Shown here in pieces: positions 6,458-15,200 of a stretch of 16,107 nt of DNA (positions within the stretch are counted from its first letter, which is position 1; the number at the start of each line of letters is the position of its first letter). Source of the stretch: Deltaproteobacteria bacterium (GTDB lineage: Bacteria > Bdellovibrionota_F > JAHFAK01); contig JAHFAK010000046.1 in assembly GCA_023250585.1 (NCBI GenBank), positions 1-16,107 of the forward strand. Reading direction: 5' to 3'. Both the position numbers and the translations under genes were made by a program. The notes under the pieces are model-generated. The model made no database searches and was not told where the DNA came from. It saw only the letters and a list, made by a program, of their open reading frames with translations.

Positions 6458-7519
6458 ATGAAAACACTTGAACGTTTTGTTGAACAACTTGCAAGCATTC
6501 CAGCAAACACTTCGTGGTATTTAGCTGATCTAGGAGAAAGTCGAGGAAAACAGGAATTATTTACTAAGCAGTCTTCTCAGCGTCTGAGGGCTTTGCGAGA
6601 ACACGCTTTAATTGAAAGTGCTGTTTCATCAAATCGTATTGAAGGAGTAGAGGTAGATCATAAAAGGATAGGTACTGTCATTTTTGGAAAATCCCTGTTA
6701 CGTGATCGTGATGAAGAAGAAGTGAGAGGTTATCGGAATGCGCTTAATCTTATTCATAAAAAGGGAGCATCTCTTGCGATTTCTGAAAAGACAATTAGTA
6801 TGCTCCATAAACTTACCCATGGTGATGTTTGGGATGCTGGAAAATACAAAGATAAAGAAAGTAATATTATTGAAAAATATCCTGATGGCCGCGAATATAT
6901 CAGATTTAAAACAGTTGGAGTAAAAGAAACACCCCAATTTATTAAAGTTTGGATAGAATTGCGGCATCAATGTTTCAAAGAGCGTCCTATTCATCCATTG
7001 ATTGCCCTTGCAGCATCGAATCTTGACTTTCTGTGTATTCATCCATTTCGTGATGGTAATGGGCGTACTTCTCGATTACTTCTTCTTCTCCAATGTTACC
7101 AGCTTGGATACGAAGTTGGACGTTATATAAGTATAGAGAGGCTCATTGAGGAAAATAAGGAAAGATATTACGAAACATTAAAACTGAGCTCAGAAAGATG
7201 GCATGAAGGTCGGCATGATCCATGGCCGTATATTAATTTTCTTCTATCACTATTAAAAACGGCTTATCGGGAGTTTGAGGAAAAAGCAGGTGCTGTGAAA
7301 GATCCGAAAGGAGCTAAAACTGAGCTCGTAGAATCAACTATTCGATCCTTTATCAATGAATTTAGTCTGTCTGACTTAGTACATTCATGCCCCGGAGTGA
7401 GCCGTGATTTGATCCGGAAAATACTGCGTACCTTAAAAGATATAGGTTCCCTTGAATGTCTCGGTAAAGGTCCGGGAGCGAAATGGCGAAATAAGGGTAT
7501 TACCTCTAAAAGAGGGTAA
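6458..7519 (+). CDS. Class II Fic family protein (probable AMP-transferase)
   Basis: Fic enzymes usually transfer AMP from ATP to hydroxyl groups of target proteins. The active-site motif HPFRDGNGRTSR (residues 195-206, catalytic His195, Asp199, Arg206) is complete. An inhibitory helix motif S-N-R-I-E-G at 58-63 matches (S/T)xxxE(G/N), placing it in class II, where Glu62 would block ATP gamma-phosphate binding. The C-terminal part (about 285-345) looks like a winged-helix segment, as in many stand-alone Fic proteins. Length of 353 is normal. ATG 6458 has no clear Shine-Dalgarno. The 3' end runs into AGAGGGTAATA repeats. The gene lies between the pilus operon and a degraded ATPase gene and looks like accessory DNA. 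The target is unknown; it may be housekeeping-regulatory rather than a secreted toxin, since no signal peptide is seen. Confidence 0.92.
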   Translation: MKTLERFVEQLASIPANTSWYLADLGESRGKQELFTKQSSQRLRALREHALIESAVSSNRIEGVEVDHKRIGTVIFGKSLLRDRDEEEVRGYRNALNLIHKKGASLAISEKTISMLHKLTHGDVWDAGKYKDKESNIIEKYPDGREYIRFKTVGVKETPQFIKVWIELRHQCFKERPIHPLIALAASNLDFLCIHPFRDGNGRTSRLLLLLQCYQLGYEVGRYISIERLIEENKERYYETLKLSSERWHEGRHDPWPYINFLLSLLKTAYREFEEKAGAVKDPKGAKTELVESTIRSFINEFSLSDLVHSCPGVSRDLIRKILRTLKDIGSLECLGKGPGAKWRNKGITSKRG

Positions 7520-7533
7520 TAAAGAGGGTAATA
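7511..7533 (+). repeat. Tandem AGAGGGTAATA repeat at the 3' end of fic
   Basis: Two copies of AGAGGGTAATA (7511-7521 and 7523-7533) overlap the fic stop codon, with a complementary GGTATTACCTC just before and TAATACCTC just after. A one-base shift here would read a longer low-complexity tail with two K-E-G-N units before a stop at 7557-7559. Confidence 0.6.
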
Positions 7534-7573
7534 CCTCATTAATAATACCTTTCCCATAAGTGAGAACGTCGGC

Positions 7574-7864
7574 GTGAAAGGCCTTATCGATTTTTTTATT
7601 TGGGGAGCACGACAAACAGGTAAGACAACGTTGTTCAAAGAATTATACCCAGAAGCATATTACGTCGATTTAATACGCTATGCAATGCTCCCTATCTTCT
7701 TCGGGAGGAGCTTACTCAAAAATATAACAATCCTTGGTTGGTCATTGATAGACGTTCACCTTTTTTACCTGTCTATCATCATTTTCGAAATTGAACAGTA
7801 CAAGAATCTTTTGGGAGTAACAACCGTGATATGGGTAAAATTGTCAAATTTTGTACTTCGATGA
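7574..7864 (+). pseudogene. Frameshifted remnant of an AAA_14/DUF4143-type ATPase
   Basis: The first frame, from GTG 7574, reads IWGARQTGKTTLFKELYPEA. This is the Walker A (GxxxxGKT) and following helix of AAA_14 ATPases, continuing with YYVDLIRY. Just after that (near 7680) the homology moves to the next frame, which reads CNAPYLLREELTQKYNNPW and then LVID, the family's Walker B approach, before a stop at 7792-7794. A single-base deletion near 7680 would join the two parts. After LVID only an NLLG-like fragment remains recognisable in the first frame. The rest of the ATPase and the DUF4143 C-terminal domain are missing. Intact members are about 380-450 residues. The product is almost certainly non-functional. 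Confidence 0.75.
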
Positions 7865-7868
7865 AAAT

Positions 7869-7890
7869 AATGTATCGAATTCGATACATT
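7869..7890. promoter_or_regulatory. Perfect 22-nt palindrome upstream of the binding-protein/kinase operon
   Basis: A self-complementary sequence centred between 7879 and 7880, core GTATCGAATTCGATAC. It sits about 60 nt before the -35-like TTGACA and 104 nt before the start of the solute-binding protein gene. Its symmetry suits a dimeric repressor or activator. A short TTTTG run follows it on the plus strand, so a weak terminator for the upstream region is also possible. Confidence 0.45.
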
Positions 7891-7947
7891 TTGTAACGGA
7901 AAACATACAAAGGCTAGAAAAATGAATAGTTTCAGGCATTTTTGTTC

Positions 7948-7975
7948 TTGACAAAGAATGACCTAAATATAAATT
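7948..7975 (+). promoter_or_regulatory. Possible sigma-70 promoter for the binding-protein/kinase operon
   Basis: A perfect TTGACA at 7948-7953 is followed by TAAATT at 7970-7975 (16-bp spacer), or TATAAA at 7968 with a short 14-bp spacer. Either would start transcription only about 12-14 nt before ATG 7994. That leaves a very short leader crowding the GGAAAG Shine-Dalgarno, so the assignment is tentative. Confidence 0.35.
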
Positions 7976-7993
7976 TGCCGGAAAGAATTTATT

Positions 7994-8791
7994 ATGAATT
8001 TTATTCGAAAAGTATCTAAAATTTTTTTATCAATTATTTTTGGATATATCTTTTTATTGTCTTCATTATTACTAGCTCAAGAAATTACGAAAATTACTTT
8101 AATTCAAGATCCATGGCCTCCATATACTTTTGGGAAGGCAGGAGAGATCCCTTCTAGGGGATTTGCTGTTGAGATTTCTAAAGAAATTTTTCAACGTTTA
8201 AATATTCAAACTGATTTAATGTTATTTCCATGGAAACGATGTTTACTGCAGCTCAAACTTGGTGAAAAAGATGGTATTATGCTTCTTACGAAAAACACGG
8301 AAAGGCAAGAATATATGGATTTTACCGATAAGCTTATGGATTCACAAGATATGATTTGGTACTACCCCGAAAAATTCAAGGCTCATGTTGGCAAAGAATT
8401 TAGTTGGGATACATTTAGAGATCTTAAACCATATAAAATAGGCCATACAGCAGGTTTTAATTATGGTGAACGCTACGATGAAGCCGTAAGAGAACATAAT
8501 TTAATTGAAGAATATGCAAATACAGACGAACAAAATTTCAAAAAATTATTTCGAGGCAGAATTGATATTTTTGTTTGCAATGATAATGCAGCTTATGAAG
8601 TTTTTAATATACATCCTGAGTTGAAAGGTAAATTCAAATTTGCCAAGAAGCCACTCCAAAGAGTTGAGTACTTTATGGCTTTTTCTAAAAAATCACCTGC
8701 ACGTTCTTTACTCCCACAAATAAATCATATTATTGCGCAAATGAAAAATGATGGGACTATTAATAAATTAATCGTTGCCAAGAAGGAGTAG
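7994..8791 (+). CDS. Secreted family-3 solute-binding protein (transporter substrate-binding domain)
   Basis: The 265-residue protein has an N-terminal signal peptide (basic start, hydrophobic IFLSIIFGYIFLLSSLLLA, likely cut after Ala28). The rest is one SBP_bac_3-type domain: the opening ITLIQDPWPPYTFG, then GFAVEISKEIFQRLN, the lobe-2 part around WDTFRDLKPYKIGHTAGFNYG, and the closing INHIIAQMKNDGTINKLI. Such proteins bind amino acids or other small polar ligands in the periplasm. No ABC permease or ATPase gene is adjacent. Instead the next gene, 2 nt after the stop, is a membrane histidine kinase, so a role as a ligand sensor for that kinase is inferred. ATG 7994 is preceded by GGAAAG. The ligand is unknown. 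Confidence 0.88.
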   Translation: MNFIRKVSKIFLSIIFGYIFLLSSLLLAQEITKITLIQDPWPPYTFGKAGEIPSRGFAVEISKEIFQRLNIQTDLMLFPWKRCLLQLKLGEKDGIMLLTKNTERQEYMDFTDKLMDSQDMIWYYPEKFKAHVGKEFSWDTFRDLKPYKIGHTAGFNYGERYDEAVREHNLIEEYANTDEQNFKKLFRGRIDIFVCNDNAAYEVFNIHPELKGKFKFAKKPLQRVEYFMAFSKKSPARSLLPQINHIIAQMKNDGTINKLIVAKKE

Positions 8792-8793
8792 TT

Positions 8794-10911
8794 ATGGGAA
8801 CACGAGAACAAAACTCGATAGCAACGCGTTTGATTATATATACTATTGTATTTAGCTCTCTCATTACTATTGTATTAACAGCAGCTCAACTTTTTTACGA
8901 TTATTCACAAGAGGTTCAATTACTGAAAGAACGAATAGCTCAGATTAAAAATAGCCATATCAATTCACTGACACTTTCTCTTTGGAATTTTGATAACGAA
9001 AGCCTTAGGACACAGTTACAAGGTATTTTGAACTTACCTGATATTGAATATCTTGAAGTCATCAGTAAAACTGATTTTGGATTACAAGATGAAGCAATTA
9101 ATAAGTCGATTTCAGTAGGTAAAAGGAAATCGAAGAAATCTCTTACAGATATATTACCTTTAATTTACAAAGATAATAATCAGAATATAATGCTCGGTAA
9201 ACTGACTATCGTATCAAGTCTTGATAATATAATAAACCGATTATTGAGTAGAGTTATTATTTTATTCCTGAGTAATACTTTCACTACATTCCTCGTAGCT
9301 ATTTTTATATTTTTTATTTTCCAATTTTTGGTTACGCGACATTTAAGAAAAATATCGAAATATGCTGCAAATATTATTATTGAAGAAAAATTAGAACCAT
9401 TAAGACTCGATCGAAAGAATTATAAGAAAAATAGTACTCTACTACAATTAGATGAATTAGATATTGTGGTTAATGCTATTAATACTATGAATGATAAACT
9501 TAAGGATTATACTGATAATATTCGATTGGCTGCAATAGGCCAAGTGACCGCCCAAGTTGCGCACGACATTCGCTCTCCTCTAACCGCATTGAATGTAGTG
9601 GCGAGTAGTGTTAGTCACATTCCCGAAGAACAACGTATCTTACTGCGAAGTTCAGTAAAAAGAATTCAGGATATAGCAAATAATTTATTGATCATGAAGG
9701 GAAAAGATATCCCAGTAAATGTTGTTCAAATAATGAGTATTGAATTACTTTCAAGCCTTGTGGAAGTTTTAGTGTCAGAAAAGAGAACACAGTATAGAGA
9801 TCGTCAGGAAGTAATAATAGAAGATCAATGTGATTCATCTTCGTATGGCGCATTTGCTGAAATAGATCCTGTAGAATTCAAACGAATTATTTCTAATCTT
9901 ATCAATAATTCAGTAGAGGCATTAGAAGGCAAAGGAAAAATAACCGTATCACTGAGTGCTTCGAAAGAAGGAGTATCACTGATTATTACTGATACCGGGA
10001 AAGGTATTCCACAAGCACTGATTGAAAGAGTTTTTGATCGAGGAGTAAGCTTTGGAAAGACAGGAGGATCAGGCCTTGGACTTGCGCATGCAAAAGAAAC
10101 TATAGAGAAATGGGGTGGAAAGATTGATATTATTTCAGAAGAAGGAGTTGGAACAACTATAACCCTCCTTCTCAAACGTGAAAAAGAGCCAGCGTGGTTT
10201 TTGCCACGTCTTGTATGTAAACCTGGAATGAAGATTATTGTCATTGATGATGATCCTTCAATCCATCAGGTATGGCAGAGTAGATTTCGAGAGCAAGGAT
10301 TCAAAGAATTGAACATAGAAGAAGTTCATTGTTCTACATCAAAACAATATGGTGAGTGGTATGAACAGAATAAGAATAATCTTAGTAATTATATTATGTT
10401 AAGTGACTATGAATTATTGGGTGAATCTACCACAGGACTCGATATCATTGAGAAATACAATGGAGGAGCTCATGCAGTTTTGGTGACGAGCCGGTTTGAA
10501 GAAGCTTCGGTGAGAAGTCGCTGTGCAAAACTTGGAGTAAAGCTTCTTCCTAAAGGCTTAGCTGGACTTGTTCCAATTAAGATGATTCCTGAAGCCTTAT
10601 ATGATGCTATCTTAATTGACGATGATCCACTCGTGCATATGATGTGGAATATGAGAGCGCGGGACAAAAATATGAAATTAAAGGCATATACTTCTGCGCA
10701 AGAATTTATGAATGAATATGAAAATATTAATAAAGCCGTTCCACTGTATGTTGATTCACATTTATCAGATACATTGAAAGGAGAGGATATTGCGAAGAAT
10801 TTTTATGAAACTGGTTTTAAGGAAATTTATCTGTGTACTGGTTATATGAAAGATGATTTTCCCACAATGTCGTGGATTAAAGATATACTCTCTAAAGAAC
10901 CTCCGTTTTAA
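8794..10911 (+). CDS. Membrane hybrid histidine kinase with two C-terminal receiver domains
   Basis: 705 residues. Two membrane helices (about 11-33 and 152-180) flank a roughly 120-residue extracytoplasmic sensor region containing SLWNFDNESLRTQLQGIL. A cytoplasmic linker follows, then the HisKA H-box AQVAHDIRSPLTAL (His257). The ATPase shows an N box IISNLINNSVEAL, G1 DTGKGIP at 400-406 and G2 GGSGLGLA at 424-431. Receiver 1 (about 479-595) has acidic D485-487, phospho-acceptor D538 (LSDYELL), T565 and K587. Receiver 2 (about 603-705) has D609-611, acceptor D654 (YVDSHL), T682 and probable K701 (SKEPPF). All phosphotransfer residues look present. There is no DNA-binding domain and no neighbouring response regulator. 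AAGGAG of its ribosome site lies inside the end of the binding-protein gene, so the two are translationally coupled. Confidence 0.92.
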   Translation: MGTREQNSIATRLIIYTIVFSSLITIVLTAAQLFYDYSQEVQLLKERIAQIKNSHINSLTLSLWNFDNESLRTQLQGILNLPDIEYLEVISKTDFGLQDEAINKSISVGKRKSKKSLTDILPLIYKDNNQNIMLGKLTIVSSLDNIINRLLSRVIILFLSNTFTTFLVAIFIFFIFQFLVTRHLRKISKYAANIIIEEKLEPLRLDRKNYKKNSTLLQLDELDIVVNAINTMNDKLKDYTDNIRLAAIGQVTAQVAHDIRSPLTALNVVASSVSHIPEEQRILLRSSVKRIQDIANNLLIMKGKDIPVNVVQIMSIELLSSLVEVLVSEKRTQYRDRQEVIIEDQCDSSSYGAFAEIDPVEFKRIISNLINNSVEALEGKGKITVSLSASKEGVSLIITDTGKGIPQALIERVFDRGVSFGKTGGSGLGLAHAKETIEKWGGKIDIISEEGVGTTITLLLKREKEPAWFLPRLVCKPGMKIIVIDDDPSIHQVWQSRFREQGFKELNIEEVHCSTSKQYGEWYEQNKNNLSNYIMLSDYELLGESTTGLDIIEKYNGGAHAVLVTSRFEEASVRSRCAKLGVKLLPKGLAGLVPIKMIPEALYDAILIDDDPLVHMMWNMRARDKNMKLKAYTSAQEFMNEYENINKAVPLYVDSHLSDTLKGEDIAKNFYETGFKEIYLCTGYMKDDFPTMSWIKDILSKEPPF

Positions 10912-10960
10912 TATAATGTAACTTTTCTTTTCAGTAGAACCTTACAGTTCAAGTTCGACT

Positions 10961-11848
10961 TTATAACGAATGAGCTTGAATTGCATGTATGAACTGGTCT
11001 TTTCCTAAAGGCCAGGTATCAAAATGCGTTGCTTGATCAATAATTATAAGTTTACAATGCCCGTTTTTTGTGATGAGTTCCGCATTATTTTGTGAAAAAA
11101 ATTCATCATGATTACCAAAGAAAACATAGCAATACTTTGATTGTATTATTTTAATATCTTCAGCAATATGTTGATTTCCAAAAGATATACCAGCGTAGAT
11201 TTCTGCAAATTTGAGAGCAAAAAATCCAAAGGGAATCCAAGGGAGAGAAGACATCGTTGGTACAAATGAGCGAACACTTGCATATACTTCTTCCATTGGG
11301 CTTTCGATAATAAGATCGGGAATAGAAAAGTCCGGTTTTTCAAATTCCTTTTCAATAATTCCATAAATGGTTGCGTTACAGCCCATAGAGGTACACCACA
11401 TGAGGGTAGGTTTTACATTCAGATACGTTTCAATATAATTAATTGCGGCCAGTACATCGAGTGCTTCAGTCTTTCCTGCCGTAGTGGAAGTTTTTTGTGA
11501 ATATCCATGATTGCGTAAATTAAGTGCAAACACTTTAAAATTAAGAGCAAGCAGAGTTTCAATTTTTCCGTGCGCGTAGCTGTCGCCATTATTCATACCA
11601 AAACCATGAACATAGACGGCAATATCTTCAGCCGTAGGATTATCGACGAGAATTGCATCAAGTGTGATCTTATCGCGTGTTTGAAATGAGACATGTGTGC
11701 AGTGGTCTTTATAGATGGTACATCCGTCACTAATAGGCGTGATGGCGACTGAGATAGAAAATTTATAAAAAAGAATTAAGGATAAAACTCCAGTGGCAAT
11801 TAATAATAGACAAATAAATAAAATAGAAAATTTTTTCAGTTGTTTCAC
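10961..11848 (-). CDS. Membrane-anchored alpha/beta hydrolase
   Basis: A 295-residue serine hydrolase with an N-terminal membrane helix (FSILFICLLLIATGVLSLIL). The core is an alpha/beta-hydrolase fold: oxyanion-side YVHGFG at 79-84, the strand FKVFALNLRNHGYS, and nucleophile elbow C-T-S-M-G at 152-156 with Ser154. The usual first Gly of GxSxG is Cys. Asp248 (GNHDEFF) and His275 (ATHFDTW) complete a plausible triad. The substrate is not predictable; the layout resembles uncharacterised lysophospholipase- or esterase-like hydrolases. The start is a GTG at 11848 with no visible Shine-Dalgarno (the stretch before it is pyrimidine-rich), 22 nt after the DUF5679 gene stop. It is probably on the same transcript. 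It converges with the kinase gene across a 49-nt gap in which I see no clear terminator hairpin. Confidence 0.85.
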   Translation of the reverse strand: MKQLKKFSILFICLLLIATGVLSLILFYKFSISVAITPISDGCTIYKDHCTHVSFQTRDKITLDAILVDNPTAEDIAVYVHGFGMNNGDSYAHGKIETLLALNFKVFALNLRNHGYSQKTSTTAGKTEALDVLAAINYIETYLNVKPTLMWCTSMGCNATIYGIIEKEFEKPDFSIPDLIIESPMEEVYASVRSFVPTMSSLPWIPFGFFALKFAEIYAGISFGNQHIAEDIKIIQSKYCYVFFGNHDEFFSQNNAELITKNGHCKLIIIDQATHFDTWPLGKDQFIHAIQAHSL

Positions 11849-11870
11849 AAGAGAGAGAAATTAGTAGTAG

Positions 11871-12020
11871 TTATTTTTGCGAGAGAATTTTATACATACC
11901 TGTTCCGCATGCAGGACATTCGCCTTTCATTGCTGGCCGGCCATTCTTCATCTTCACTTGCTTTGCATTTTTCATTACCTGTTTTTTCTTACATTTAACA
12001 CAATATGCTTGTTCATTCAT
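11871..12020 (-). CDS. DUF5679-like zinc-ribbon microprotein (49 aa)
   Basis: A 49-residue protein beginning MNEQAYCVKCKKKQV. It has a CxxC pair at residues 7/10 and a second pair in GECPACGTGM, joined by a basic KMKNGRPAMKG segment. This is the pattern of the DUF5679 family of tiny zinc ribbons. ATG 12020 is preceded by a strong GGAGGTG Shine-Dalgarno (12025-12031), which supports real translation despite the small size. The family's function is not established; nucleic-acid or protein binding through one zinc ion is an inference from the fold. The hydrolase gene follows 22 nt after the stop, suggesting a bicistronic transcript. Confidence 0.85.
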   Translation of the reverse strand: MNEQAYCVKCKKKQVMKNAKQVKMKNGRPAMKGECPACGTGMYKILSQK

Positions 12021-12119
12021 GATGCACCTCCAATTAAAGTTTGTAGATAATCCGTAAATAGATGAATGTATCTTAACAAAAAAGAAAAAGAGAATACAAA
12101 TGTTTTTTATGTTTAAGGG

Positions 12120-12158
12120 TAATGGCTCAGTTAATAAGGTGAGTTATGGAGTAGGTAT
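12120..12158. repeat. Diverged inverted copy of the fic-leader repeat
   Basis: Read on the plus strand, this 39-nt stretch shares an identical TAATGGCTCAGTTA, then TGAGTTA and GAGTAGG, with the reverse complement of 6337-6375. The two match at roughly four fifths of positions. It lies in the 236-nt gap between the surface-protein gene and the DUF5679 gene, with no Fic coding sequence near it. The remainder of the gap holds only a weak imperfect stem around 12170-12209. Confidence 0.6.
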
Positions 12159-12256
12159 GTTGCAAGAAAATATTCCTATCGACGTTGTTTCCATAGGGAA
12201 AATATGACTTTAGGCAAAGGTGATTTTGGTACGAATGCTCGAAGAATCTCTTCTCT

Positions 12257-15200
12257 TTATGGCTCAACTAACTTGTAATCGGTAACTCCACTGCTCGATA
12301 CACATCGAATAGTTGGATTATAGTATTTACTACCTGTTCCTTGATTCATTGAATAGTAATATTTGTTCCCACCCGATCCATCAGTAGAATTGACGATAAT
12401 TCCATAATTGGTTGAAGGAGAGCTTTTCCAACCACTAACGAGCGATGTAATATCATACCAAACCCATCGATCATCACACGCATCTAATGTCCCATTGCCG
12501 CACATATTTCCACTTGGTGAGATTGCCGAATTTTGGTAGGTTGGCATTGAATTATAGGTGAGCGTATTATATATCCATGAGCTTGTAACTTTGTAGCCAT
12601 ATGCTATTCGACTAGCCCCATCTCCTCCCCAGGTATAAAAGAACAATCGTAAATATGTAGTTGTACATGTATCAGGTATTTGTGAGGGATCGTCTATTTT
12701 GATATAGCTACGAAATTTCCAGCCATCGTAATTTCCTATATACAGAGAGCCATCTGTTCCATAGGTAACCGTTGGATCATGTTGGCTTACATTTGTATCA
12801 TGCCCTGATAGTTCTGGATAGGCTGTAGTTCCTGACCCATACAATGCACCTAGTGTTTTATATTCATTAGCAGATGAACCTGGAATGATATCATATGTTG
12901 TTGTAACTCCAGCAATGGTAACAACGAGACGAGGAGCTTCTCCTTTGACGTTACGGTTTATAGTATAATTATATCTACCCCAACCACCGCCGTTTTCTTG
13001 TGTATTACGAAGACTGATGCCATAGTTTTTATTCGACCCACTAATCCACGACGCCAATTCATTAGAAATAACCAATTCCTTATAACCATAGTTCGGTGTT
13101 GCAAATGTTGAACTCCATGAAGGAATAGTTCCAAATGAGCTATTCACTGCAGGAGCATTCCAATATGTTAATTTACTATCATGCCATGGTTCTGTCATTA
13201 CGTATCCTGCGAGTAATTGTCCGGTGCTTGGAGGACTTCCTGATAAGCTAAAATAATACGTTTGAAATTTTGCACTATCTCCGCTGGCAACAGAGAATCC
13301 ACTGTCAGCTAATGCAGTAACATCAAATTTAATATAGTAATCCCATTTCCATGCCTGATAAGACGTGGAATTCCATGAAGTTTCTGTCTCATATTTTGTT
13401 TGCTTGGTAGTATTATCATACGCATACGTATTGGTATCCCATCCTTCTATACAAGGTGGATCAAGTGTTAATGATTGTGTAACTTGCGTGGTGTTGTTCG
13501 CTAAGTTAGTTACACAGAGTCTAACAGTATTTGAACCTAATGTTAAATCAGTATTTTTTATTTGTGATGTAATATTAGAAAGCGATGTAGTTCCTGATGC
13601 ATTAGTTCCATTTGATACCGTTGCATTACTGCAGCTTGAACCGCCTATTTTAATTGAATATGCAAGATCTGACCTATTAGAACTCCATACAATATTGCTC
13701 GTCTTATTTGTTCCTCCATTACATAAGGTTGTTCTCTCAACAGAAGCAATAGAAATATTTGGATCAGCAGAATCCACGTTATACGTTTGGCTTTGTACAC
13801 TTTCTATATTTCCAGCATCATCAATTGCCCGGAACTTCAGGGCGGTCTGTGCAGGATTTGGAGTTGTCCAAGCAGCGGTATACAACGTTCCATTGGTAAT
13901 ATTTCCACTACTATCGAAAGTAGGAGTAGTACCATTAGTCGTGTAGGCAATTTTTGAACAACTATTACAAGAAAGTTCTACCGATTGAATTGAGCTAAAG
14001 TTTCCACCTCCAACGCTTGCTGTTGTTGCGGGGCTTACATCATCTCGAGTAATTGATTGCTGAATACTTGTCGATACATTATATATATTCGTAAAACAAA
14101 CATTGATTTTATTCAATCCTGTTGCCAAATCAGAAGCATATATTACTGAGCTAATATTTTGACTTTGTAGAATACTTGTTCCTAATGATCCTCCAAGATA
14201 CACATTGCTCTGACAATTTTCTCCCACCTTAATTGTATAAGAACCACTCTGATTGCTACTCCATGAAAGATTTGAACTCGTATACCCATTTATACTGATA
14301 TAATTTTTTGAGTTGGATGCTACGTTAAGAGAAGGACTAACAGCATCGAGTAAACTTGGATAACCATTGTTATTCGAAGAAAGAAGTAAAATTTTATTCA
14401 CTAATCCATCGTTATCAGTATCAATACCTCTTTCTGCTAGGCCAATCCATTTTATCAATCGAATATTAGATGACGATGCACCACTGGTACTCGCAAGAAT
14501 AACACTTTGTCCCTCCTGAGGTTTAAGATAAAAAAGAGGATTTTGCGAAGTATTATAAACATAAGAACCGCTCGATAAAAAGTAAACACCGAATGAATTA
14601 TTATCTTTAGGAATTATCAAGAAATCTGCAATGGTGTCATTATCAAGATCGAGCCCTTTCCTTCCATTATTATCAACTACTACTGCTGCTGAAAGAGAAG
14701 TGTCGGTCGTAGGTAATGAGAGAAGAGTGCTCTCAGGTAGCACCTCTGTTGTAAAACTAAATGACACGTTACTCAATGAATTACTATTAAAATCTGTAAT
14801 TTGATCTGTTAAACTTACGGTGTATATGGTCCCACCACTTAACGTAAGAGGTACTATAGTAAGTTTGTTATGAGTACTATCATAACTTAATTGGAGCCCT
14901 GAAACGATTGAAGCACCAGAAGTTAGAAGTATACTATTTGTTGTTAGAGTTGAACTTTTTATTGGTTCAGAAAATGTTATTACAATGTGAAGATTAGGTG
15001 AAACGTTGGTAATAGCATTAATCGGACTCGTTGCTATAACTGTTGGAGCTTCTCGATCCGGTGGAGTTGAGGCTTCTTGATTTGGTGGCGATTGATTAGT
15101 AATGTTTGATGAACTTTCAGATTCAGTTACAAATTCAAATACATAATCATCAGCTAAGGTATTTCCCGCTAAATCGGCAATTTCTTTTTTTACGAGCACC

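Noticed and set aside
10912-10960. Bidirectional terminator between the convergent kinase and hydrolase genes
   Set aside because: No convincing GC-rich stem followed by a T-run is visible in the 49-nt gap on either strand.
12170-12209. Terminator of the surface-protein gene
   Set aside because: The arms ATATTCCTAT and ATAGGGAAAATAT pair only with bulges, and no T-tract follows on the minus strand.
13365-13946. 193-codon plus-strand frame opposite the surface-protein gene
   Set aside because: It lies antisense to recognisable Cys-module, CHB_HEX_C-like and DNRLRE coding sequence; the low stop frequency follows from the composition of the real gene.
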